Under the pieces are notes generated by a model. That model was not told where the DNA came from and made no database searches. It saw nothing but the letters and a program-made list of their open reading frames with translations. From Vulcanimicrobiota bacterium (GTDB lineage: Bacteria; Eremiobacterota; Eremiobacteria; Baltobacterales; Baltobacteraceae), in contig JASHZC010000101.1 in the NCBI GenBank assembly GCA_030042755.1, forward strand, positions 1 through 5,869: 5,869 nt of DNA. Direction: 5' to 3'. The position numbers were made by a program, and so were the translations under genes. Numbering within the stretch: position 1 is the first letter of the stretch; every line of letters begins with the position of its first letter. This document shows, piece by piece, positions 1 through 5,487 of this stretch.

Positions 1-1218
1 TTCTCGATCGTCAAGAACATTTGCGCTGCGCTCGAGATCCCGATGCCGCTCATCTTCGTGCGGGAGGACAATTACGTCCCGGTCGTTGCGCTCGGATTCG
101 GCGAACCGTACGCGCTCGTGATCTCCAGTCACTGGATCGAGCACTTCGAAGACGACGAATTGGCATTCGCAATCGGTTGCGAGCTCGGGCACATCGCTGC
201 GGGACATACGCGCTTCCTTTCGCTGTTGAGCGTGAACGGGAACGAAAACGCTTTAGTTTCACTCATCTTCGGAGCATGGCTCCGTTCGTGCACGCTCTCT
301 TGCGACCGCGTCGGCTTGCTCGCGTGCGGCTCCGTCGAAGCTGCTGCGCGCTCGATCGTCATGGCATCGTTTCACCACTTCGGACGGCGCGTCGACGTGC
401 AGCAGTTTGCCGAACAAGGACGACAGATCGCAAGTGACGGTCTCTTGCGGCTCGGCGAGTGGCTCGGCTCGGATCCGTACGCCACGCGACGCATCGTTTC
501 GATGGAGCGATTCGTTCAGACGCCGCTCTATGCGCGCGTTCACGCCTGGTATGGGCGCAAGCTGCCGGCGGAGCCACCGGCGCTTGCCGCCGCGCGCGCA
601 AATCACGTCGCCCGCAGCGACTGCGCCGGTTTCTGGCGCCGCACATGGTCGGTCGTCATCGACCTTACCGTCGTTTCGACGCTGCTGCTCGCCTTCAACA
701 CCGCCAAAGCGGACCGCGCCGTCCAGGTGAACGTCGACACGAGCCAACCTGCGGCGCATGCAAGCGCCACCCCCAAGAGCTCCGACGCAGACACAGACGA
801 CGATGAAGACGTCGCCGCGGCCAAGCGCGCGGTGGAGAAATATTCGTGGGTGAACCCGTTTATGAACTCATTCGCCGACACGCCGCTGGGAAATGCCGCA
901 CAATTCGTCTCGGACTATTCCGCCGATGACACGCTGCTTTTTGCCGCTCTGTATTTAGCGGTTTTGGTTGCCCTATCCGGGCAAAGCTTCGGGATGATGA
1001 TCACCGGTTTGCGTGTCGTCACAGTCGATTTTCGACCGCCAGGACTTTGGCGGTCGATTTGGCGCTATCTGGTCGGCCTGGTGCTGTGGCCGTTCATCTT
1101 GGTGTGCGGCCCATTCATGCATCGAGTCATGATTCACGACCGCCTGAGCGGCACGCGGCTGATTCGCTCGGAACGCATCCTAGAACTTGCGGTCGACGCA
1201 GTTACGGTTGAGGCGTAG
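1..1218 (+). CDS. M48-like metallopeptidase domain (degenerate zinc site) fused to RDD membrane domain, 5' partial
   Basis: The reading frame is open from base 1, so the true start lies left of the window. Numbering here counts from the Met at 43. The N-terminal part follows the M48 (HtpX/Ste24-like) pattern: a 'DDEL' helix leads into the zinc motif, which reads CELGH (residues 46-50) followed by IAAGH, where the family has HExxH. The later family motif, normally E-x-x-x-D-R-x-G-L, reads T84-L-S-C-D88-R-V-G-L. Two of the three zinc ligands (first His, distal Glu) are therefore replaced by Cys and Thr, while the catalytic Glu47 and His50 remain. From about residue 194 an RDD domain follows: GFWRR with R200 and D207, a first membrane helix about 203-219, an acidic Ala-rich linker about 220-268, a second helix about 297-313, a third about 343-360, and the closing HDRLSGTR at 365-372. 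Likely an inner-membrane protein. Proteolytic activity is doubtful; a structural or binding role is possible. The fold assignment is fairly firm and the function is unknown. Confidence 0.82.
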   Translation, partial: FSIVKNICAALEIPMPLIFVREDNYVPVVALGFGEPYALVISSHWIEHFEDDELAFAIGCELGHIAAGHTRFLSLLSVNGNENALVSLIFGAWLRSCTLSCDRVGLLACGSVEAAARSIVMASFHHFGRRVDVQQFAEQGRQIASDGLLRLGEWLGSDPYATRRIVSMERFVQTPLYARVHAWYGRKLPAEPPALAAARANHVARSDCAGFWRRTWSVVIDLTVVSTLLLAFNTAKADRAVQVNVDTSQPAAHASATPKSSDADTDDDEDVAAAKRAVEKYSWVNPFMNSFADTPLGNAAQFVSDYSADDTLLFAALYLAVLVALSGQSFGMMITGLRVVTVDFRPPGLWRSIWRYLVGLVLWPFILVCGPFMHRVMIHDRLSGTRLIRSERILELAVDAVTVEA

Positions 1219-1657
1219 CAGCATCAGCCACACGAACGCCGAGCGCATTGCTGAGGCGGCTGATGTAGTTGTTCAATCCGATCGCCGCGAGAATCTCGAT
1301 GCGCTGGCCCTCGTCGTAGTGCTCGCGTAACGCATCCCACACGGCAGGCGGTAGCGCGCGCGGCTCGCGGGTCAACGCGACGGTTGCGCTGAGCGCCGCG
1401 CGTTCTGCGTCGTCGAAATGCGCGCTTACGGCAAAATCGCCGAGTTCGGCAAGCGTTGACTCGTCTACGCCCAGTTCACGCGCGATCGCTTCGTGCACGC
1501 ACGTGCAGTAGTCGCAAGCGTTGAGCCATCCAACCATCAAGGCGATCAATTCGCGCGTGCGCCCGGGCAACGTTCCCTCGTTCAGATCGCGCACATGAGC
1601 CGCGAGCGAGCGCGCGTAGCGCGGCTGCGCCCCGAGCGCGTCGAATAAACCGGACAC
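1202..1657 (-). CDS. carboxymuconolactone decarboxylase family protein, AhpD-like (peroxidase-related)
   Basis: A 151-residue protein of the CMD/AhpD fold. The active-site pattern is E36-x11-C48-x2-C51-x3-H55. This is the same spacing as the Glu/Cys/Cys/His set of mycobacterial AhpD, which reduces peroxides and shuttles electrons through its CxxC. A third cysteine, C53, lies between C51 and H55. The surrounding text (RELIALMVGWLNACDYC, then EAIARELGVDE) is typical of small AhpD-like CMD proteins rather than of true 4-carboxymuconolactone decarboxylases, which lack the CxxC. Expected to be cytosolic and oligomeric; the substrate is unknown. The start is GTG at 1657, six bases after the stop of the upstream regulator gene, with no clear Shine-Dalgarno sequence, which suggests translational coupling. 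The last 17 bases overlap the end of the convergent M48-like gene. Family is secure; the antioxidant role is inferred from the motif. Confidence 0.9.
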   Translation of the reverse strand: MSGLFDALGAQPRYARSLAAHVRDLNEGTLPGRTRELIALMVGWLNACDYCTCVHEAIARELGVDESTLAELGDFAVSAHFDDAERAALSATVALTREPRALPPAVWDALREHYDEGQRIEILAAIGLNNYISRLSNALGVRVADAATPQP

Positions 1658-1663
1658 GCGCGT

Positions 1664-3064
1664 TTAGGCCGGTGCTTGCGCTAGTTGCCGGAAGCTCGCA
1701 TCGTCGCGCAACGCGTCGAAGCGCGGATCGTTTTCGACCGCGATCCAGTCCAAGCGCCCGCGCAAGCGGCGCAGCAGTTCGAGCGCGACCGACCGGTCAC
1801 CAATCGCCACGGCGGCGGCGGCCAAGTCTTCGGGATCGACGCTCGATGCGTGCTCCATCGCAAACGCGAGCTCGGCGCGCGCCTGCGGCAAGCGATGCTC
1901 GACCGCGTATGCATGCGCGAGTAATGCCGAGCCTTCGGGCCGGCAATGCGCACACGAATCCTCATACCGCCGGAACGCGCCGATCGCGCGGCTGAAGTTT
2001 CCTTCGGCTTCGTAGGCTTCACCGATCGTCGTCAAGAGATCGATACGCTGCGGCGCGAGATCGAGTGCTTGGCGCGAATACGCGATCGCCTCGTTGAAGT
2101 GATGGTCCAAATACGCTGCCGACCCCAGCCATGCACTGGTCGAGACGGAGAGCGGATCGAGATCTCCCGCGATCTGTAATTGCGAAAACGCCTCGCGCAA
2201 ATGGCCTTGCTCGACCAGCGCGATTCCGTACCATTCGTGAGCGGGCCCGTACGACGCATCGAGCTCGATCGATTTGCGGAACTCGTCGATCGACGGATTC
2301 AGTTTGTTCTTATCGAGATCGATCAGGCCGAGCGCTCCGTGCGCCTCGGCCGAGTTGGGATCCAGAGCCAGCGCGCGGTTTGCATAGACGGTGGCACGCG
2401 CAAAGTAGTCGCTCGGACGCAGCGAGCCGTAATGGTAATCGCCCATCGTCGCATTTGCGTCCGCTAACGCAGCGTATCCACGGGCGTCGTGCGGATCGGT
2501 GCGCACCACTTGAGCGAAATAGTCGAGACTACGCTCGACACCACGCCGCGACCGTAGATTCCAGTAGTATCGCCCAATCTCGTATACTCGCGCGCCGTTC
2601 GCAGAGAGACCCGAACTTGCGGCTGCCGCAGAGCGGTGCGCCAGTGCCAGCGTCACGACCAACACGCTGCAGAGAACGACAAACGCTCCGACGGACGCCA
2701 GCGTTGTGGCACGCCAGCGCCCGCGAACGGGCGCGGGCATGGCAGCCGCGCGATCGAGCGTGCGTACCGGCAAAAGAAAGCGGTATCCGCGGCGCGGAAC
2801 GGTTTCGATCGCATCGAGGCCGGCGAGCGCGCGAAGCGTCTTGCGCAAGACATAAATATTTTGTGCCAGGTTGGCTTCTTCGACGTACCCTTCAGGCCAT
2901 ATACGCTCGAGCAGCGCGCTCTTCGCGACAACCTCGCCTGGGTGCTCGATCAACGCGAGCAACGTCTCAACTACTTTTGGGCCAAGCGGCACGGGTATGC
3001 CACGATGCGAGAGCAAGAGCTGTTCGACATCGAGCTGGAACGGTCCGAACTCACAGATGCGCAT
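1664..3064 (-). CDS. membrane-anchored winged-helix (OmpR/CadC-type) transcriptional regulator with TPR domain
   Basis: With the start at ATG 3064 the protein has 466 residues. Residues about 1-100 form an OmpR/CadC-type winged helix: the opening MRICEFGPFQLD, a GPKVVETLLALIEHPGEVV stretch, the recognition region IWPEGYVEEANLAQNIYVLR, and the closing VPRRGYRF wing. A basic juxtamembrane stretch and one membrane helix at about 120-142 follow. The rest, about 150-440, is helical with TPR-like repeats, for example those ending in LALDPNSAEAHGALG, IELDASYGPAHEWYG and LDLAPQRIDLLTTIG. By analogy with CadC/ToxR regulators the N-terminus binds DNA in the cytoplasm and the TPR part lies outside the membrane. 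A CxxC (CAHC) sits at about 371-374. The open frame extends to a GTG at 3082, but only the ATG at 3064 has an AGGA at a usable distance and matches where the domain begins. No receiver domain is present, so it is not a two-component response regulator. The signal and targets are unknown. Confidence 0.88.
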   Translation of the reverse strand: MRICEFGPFQLDVEQLLLSHRGIPVPLGPKVVETLLALIEHPGEVVAKSALLERIWPEGYVEEANLAQNIYVLRKTLRALAGLDAIETVPRRGYRFLLPVRTLDRAAAMPAPVRGRWRATTLASVGAFVVLCSVLVVTLALAHRSAAAASSGLSANGARVYEIGRYYWNLRSRRGVERSLDYFAQVVRTDPHDARGYAALADANATMGDYHYGSLRPSDYFARATVYANRALALDPNSAEAHGALGLIDLDKNKLNPSIDEFRKSIELDASYGPAHEWYGIALVEQGHLREAFSQLQIAGDLDPLSVSTSAWLGSAAYLDHHFNEAIAYSRQALDLAPQRIDLLTTIGEAYEAEGNFSRAIGAFRRYEDSCAHCRPEGSALLAHAYAVEHRLPQARAELAFAMEHASSVDPEDLAAAAVAIGDRSVALELLRRLRGRLDWIAVENDPRFDALRDDASFRQLAQAPA

Positions 3065-3073
3065 GGTCATCGT

Positions 3074-3077
3074 TCCT
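3074..3077 (-). promoter_or_regulatory. Shine-Dalgarno sequence of the winged-helix/TPR regulator
   Basis: On the minus strand AGGA lies 9 bases upstream of ATG 3064 and only 3 bases upstream of ATG 3070. It lies inside the reading frame if GTG 3082 were used, and that GTG has no purine-rich site upstream. This favours 3064 as the start, giving a protein that begins MRICEFG. Confidence 0.5.
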
Positions 3078-3171
3078 ATCACGCCGGAAGCAGTCGTCTT
3101 GTGATCCTATACGGTGCAAATTCCGGTTGAGTTTCGCCGAAACAAACGGCGCGCGCGCGTGGTACACCCGA

Positions 3172-3194
3172 CGTAGCGCCTTTTGCGCGCTACG
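3172..3194 (-). other. 8-bp perfect inverted repeat (possible leader hairpin)
   Basis: CGTAGCGC (3172-3179) and GCGCTACG (3187-3194) are perfect reverse complements around a 7-base spacer. On the minus strand it would lie about 108-130 bases upstream of the regulator start, possibly in its leader RNA. Part of the left arm can instead pair with 3222-3229 (CGACGTAG 3169-3176 with CTACGTCG). It could equally be a protein-binding palindrome. The pairing is seen directly; the function is not known. Confidence 0.4.
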
Positions 3195-3229
3195 CAGCAC
3201 GGGGGCAACGCGGTCCTCCACCTACGTCG

Positions 3230-3255
3230 CCCCCGCAGGACCTACCCTCGCAGGA
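3230..3255. repeat. 11-bp direct repeat, one mismatch, 15-bp period
   Basis: CCCCCGCAGGA (3230-3240) recurs as CCCTCGCAGGA (3245-3255) with one difference and a centre-to-centre distance of 15 bases. It may be a tandem protein-binding site upstream of the regulator gene or chance similarity in GC-rich sequence. Confidence 0.35.
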
Positions 3256-3265
3256 TTGCGGCTTC

Positions 3266-3296
3266 GAACCGAAGCGGAAAGTGCCCGCTTCGGTTC
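3266..3296 (-). terminator. strong hairpin past the reductase stop, probable terminator or 3'-end stabiliser
   Basis: GAACCGAAGCGG (3266-3277) and CCGCTTCGGTTC (3285-3296) form a perfect 12-bp stem with a 7-base loop. It begins 9 bases downstream of the aldo/keto reductase stop codon on the minus strand, the expected position for a transcript end. The sequence after it on the minus strand (gaagccgcaa) has no T-run, so a classic intrinsic terminator is not shown. It may block 3' exonucleases or act with Rho. Confidence 0.5.
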
Positions 3297-3305
3297 AAGT
3301 TTCCT

Positions 3306-4280
3306 CTAAGAAACGTACGGCTCGCTTGCCGTAACCGGAAGCAAGATTCGGTCGATCTCGGCGATCGTCTCAGGATCCAGTCTCAGCTCGCCCGCCGCCA
3401 CGTTGTCCAAGACGTGCTTCGGATTCGTTGCTCCTACGATGGCACTGGTTACGGCGGGTTGTCGCAAAACCCATGCTAGCGCCACCTGTGAAAGCGAGAT
3501 TCCAAGGCGGTCGCCTATCGGCTTGAGACGCGCGACCGCGTCGAGCACGGGCTGAGTAAAATAGTCCTCCATCATCTCGCGTGCGGGTCCCGCCGCGCAT
3601 GTCCCGGCCGGCGGATGCGCGGCATCGGTGTATTTGCCGGTGAGAATTCCCATGGCAAGCGGCGACCAGACGACGTTTCCCAGCCCGTAGGCTTCACATG
3701 TCGGCAAAACGCGCTGTTCGATGCGTCGCCATAGCGCGCTGTACTGCGGTTGATTGCTTACCGGAACGGCCCACCCGCGCGCACGGCACAGCGTCACCGC
3801 CCCGATAATTTGATCCGCATTCCATTCGGAAACGCCCCAGTATAAGATCTTCCCGGCGCGTACGAGATCGTCCATCATCCGGCAGGTCTCTTCCAGCGGC
3901 GTCGTCGCATCGTAACGATGGCACTGATAGAGGTCGATGTATTCGACACCTAGGCGCTTCAGCGAATGATGCACTTGATCGCGGATGTGTTTACGCGAAA
4001 GACCGCGTTCGTTCACGCTGTCACCGCTGGGAAAGTAGACTTTGGTTGCGAGCACCAGCGCATCACGCTTGAGCTCGCGCACGATCGGAGCGAGCACGTC
4101 CTCAGCGGCGCCATGCGCGTAGACGTCAGCAGTATCGATGAAATTGACACCGTGCTCCCACGCTTGCAAGACGCACGCGCGTGCCGTATCCCGATCGACG
4201 CTGCTCCCGAAGGTTAGCCATGAACCTAGGCCAATAGTCGAGATCTTTAAACCGGAATGGCCGAGCGTGCGATACTGCAT
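3306..4280 (-). CDS. aldo/keto reductase, AKR6/potassium-channel-beta-like subgroup
   Basis: A complete 324-residue NADPH-dependent aldo/keto reductase with a TIM-barrel fold. It opens with YRTLGHSGLKISTIGLG. The catalytic tetrad is visible as D49 and Y54 (FIDTADVY), K80 (ATKVYF) and H121 (QCHRYD). The stretch ERGLSRKHIRDQV (about 91-103) and the WGVSEWNADQI segment are typical of the branch that holds K+-channel beta subunits and YghZ-like reductases. The cofactor region near the C-terminus reads AIVGATNPKHVLDN. These enzymes reduce aldehydes and ketones in the cytosol; the natural substrate cannot be read from the sequence. The ATG at 4280 follows the lipid kinase stop by 2 bases without a clear Shine-Dalgarno site, so translation is probably coupled. 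A strong hairpin follows the gene. Length and motifs are intact. Confidence 0.95.
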   Translation of the reverse strand: MQYRTLGHSGLKISTIGLGSWLTFGSSVDRDTARACVLQAWEHGVNFIDTADVYAHGAAEDVLAPIVRELKRDALVLATKVYFPSGDSVNERGLSRKHIRDQVHHSLKRLGVEYIDLYQCHRYDATTPLEETCRMMDDLVRAGKILYWGVSEWNADQIIGAVTLCRARGWAVPVSNQPQYSALWRRIEQRVLPTCEAYGLGNVVWSPLAMGILTGKYTDAAHPPAGTCAAGPAREMMEDYFTQPVLDAVARLKPIGDRLGISLSQVALAWVLRQPAVTSAIVGATNPKHVLDNVAAGELRLDPETIAEIDRILLPVTASEPYVS

Positions 4281-4282
4281 GG

Positions 4283-5122
4283 CTAGTAGTGCGGCGCAAA
4301 GACGCGCAGCGCCTTTGGCACGACCTCGAATGTCGCCGGCGTGATCCCAGCCGGCTCGCCGTCGGCGGTGATACGGTGATCGTGGTGCGTCAGTATCTCG
4401 AAACGAGCCGACCGAAGAACGCGCAGTCCCGGAACGTGGCGCTTACGCCCGGTGAAAATAGCGTGCGCAACGGCAAATGCTTCGCGAGGTCCCTCGATAT
4501 CGATGCTGTACAAGTCGAGCCATCCGTCATCGATCGCGGCTCCGGGTACGTTGAGATAGCCTCCGAAGCGATGGCTGTTGGCAATCGTCATCTGAATCGT
4601 GCGCATGCGCTGGCTCGTGCCGTCGAACCGCACCTCCGCGTTGATGGGTCTCGAGTGACGCAGCGCTTGGAACAGCGTGGCGATCACGCCGAGCATGCCG
4701 AACCGTTGCTTCAGCTCGGTTGTTTGCAGTCGCGTGATTCGGCTCGATATGCCGATGCTGGCTTCATTGACGAAGTACAGTCCGTTAACGCGTCCGACGT
4801 CAATGGATCGCACGCCGCCTGCGACGATCACGCGCACGGCTCCCTCGATGTCAAGCGGAATGTCCAACGTGCGCGCAAGTTCGTTGAACGTTCCGAGCGG
4901 AATGATGCCCAGAGGGACATCACGTTCGATTGCGACGGCGATTGCGCCGAGAAGGGTGCCGTCGCCGCCCGCGCTGATGATGCAGTCGACGTGGGTCGGA
5001 ATCTCCGACGGCCAACCGTCCTCACTGACATCGATACCGGCGTCCGCCAGGGCGCGGCGTACGTCGCGGCCAAGTTCGCGACCACGGCGAGAGTGCTCGT
5101 TCACAACTAACTGCGCGTACAC
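4283..5122 (-). CDS. diacylglycerol kinase family lipid kinase (YegS/DagK-like)
   Basis: A complete 279-residue protein of the DAGK catalytic-domain family. It begins with the first strand (QLVVNEHSRRG, the NPxSG-like position). The nucleotide-binding GGDGT is at 52-56, followed by LGTFNELARTL at 76-86, the FVNEASIG segment at 117-124, DDGWLDL at 198-204 and ADGEP at 253-257 near the C-terminus. Bacterial members phosphorylate diacylglycerol or related lipids with ATP at the membrane face; the lipid used here cannot be told. The start is GTG at 5122: an in-frame stop lies 7 codons upstream (5141-5143) and no other start codon lies between. No good Shine-Dalgarno sequence is visible. It is divergent from the small exported gene across 20 bases and lies 2 bases ahead of the aldo/keto reductase, with which it is probably co-transcribed. 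Confidence 0.93.
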   Translation of the reverse strand: MYAQLVVNEHSRRGRELGRDVRRALADAGIDVSEDGWPSEIPTHVDCIISAGGDGTLLGAIAVAIERDVPLGIIPLGTFNELARTLDIPLDIEGAVRVIVAGGVRSIDVGRVNGLYFVNEASIGISSRITRLQTTELKQRFGMLGVIATLFQALRHSRPINAEVRFDGTSQRMRTIQMTIANSHRFGGYLNVPGAAIDDGWLDLYSIDIEGPREAFAVAHAIFTGRKRHVPGLRVLRSARFEILTHHDHRITADGEPAGITPATFEVVPKALRVFAPHY

Positions 5123-5134
5123 GCCGTACTGTTC

Positions 5135-5138
5135 GAGG
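5135..5138 (+). promoter_or_regulatory. Shine-Dalgarno sequence of the small exported protein
   Basis: GAGG lies 4 bases upstream of the ATG at 5143 and supports that start. The gap to the divergent lipid kinase start is only 20 bases, so any promoter must lie within the kinase coding region. Confidence 0.45.
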
Positions 5139-5142
5139 CATC

Positions 5143-5487
5143 ATGAGCCAACGTCTCCTCATAGCCGCCCTCCTCGCGACCACCGTACCCACGTGGCAGC
5201 CGATCGCGGCAACAAATCCTACCGCTACCGGAGCCCGAATGCGTCTGACTATCTCGGCTACGGTCCAACTGCCGGATCCGTGCCACGAAGCGACAATCGT
5301 GCCGCGGTCCGCGCGCGATTCCTATGAGGTCGTCGCCCGGCGAAACCCGCGCGACGCACAGTCGATGTGCGCGATGGTCGTCACGACGGTCGTTGCACGC
5401 GCGTCGTTTGAGGTAAGAACGATGCCGTCCACGATTCGACTGCGCGCGCTCGACCGCGTCTTCAACGTTCGCGTACGTCGTTCTTAG
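5143..5487 (+). CDS. small exported protein of unknown function
   Basis: A 114-residue protein that I cannot assign to a named family. Residues 1-23 look like a Sec signal peptide: a short basic start (MSQRL), a hydrophobic core about 5-13, and a likely cleavage site after PIAA (20-23). No lipobox cysteine is present. The mature part has two cysteines, C47 and C76, that could form a disulfide. Alternating hydrophobic stretches (AMVVTTVVARASFEV, STIRLRALDRVFNVRV) suggest a small beta-rich, immunoglobulin-like or lipocalin-like domain outside the cytoplasm. The gene fits tightly between its neighbours, starting 20 bases from the divergent kinase start and ending with a 4-base overlap of the convergent deaminase stop. 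That fit, the Shine-Dalgarno site and the signal peptide support it as real over the longer but featureless minus-strand frame across the same bases. Confidence 0.72.
   Translation: MSQRLLIAALLATTVPTWQPIAATNPTATGARMRLTISATVQLPDPCHEATIVPRSARDSYEVVARRNPRDAQSMCAMVVTTVVARASFEVRTMPSTIRLRALDRVFNVRVRRS

Larger units (their letters stand above)
3065..3305. other. intergenic region with GC-rich inverted repeats
   Basis: This 241-base gap separates the reductase stop from the regulator start and is by far the largest in the window. I see no credible small gene in it. It holds a short hairpin (CGCCG 3135-3139 / CGGCG 3147-3151), an alternating GC run (3149-3160), an 8-bp hairpin (3172-3194), a gggggc/gccccc pair (3201-3206 / 3229-3234), an 11-bp imperfect direct repeat (3230-3255) and a 12-bp hairpin (3266-3296). 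The regulator's promoter should lie here on the minus strand. A TATAGG (minus strand, near 3106-3111) could be a -10 element, but no -35 box sits at the right distance, so I do not call a promoter. Confidence 0.6.

Noticed and set aside
3101..3125. TATAGG on the minus strand as a -10 box for the regulator
   Set aside because: No -35-like hexamer occurs 16-18 bases upstream, and sigma preferences of this organism are unknown.
3149..3160. Alternating GC run that might form Z-DNA
   Set aside because: Only 12 bases long in a GC-rich genome, so there is no reason to give it a function.
3262..3296. TTCGAA within a stem, resembling a tRNA T-loop (GGTTCGAAGCC on the minus strand)
   Set aside because: No acceptor stem, D-arm or anticodon arm can be placed around it. 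It is part of the 12-bp hairpin.
2131..3309. A 392-codon plus-strand open frame opposite the regulator gene
   Set aside because: Its product is Arg/Ser/Ala-rich with no domain or motif, as expected for an antisense frame in high-GC DNA. The minus-strand frame has clear winged-helix and TPR sequence.
4289..5110. A 273-codon plus-strand open frame opposite the lipid kinase
   Set aside because: It lies wholly antisense to a gene with all DAGK-family motifs and shows no motif of its own.
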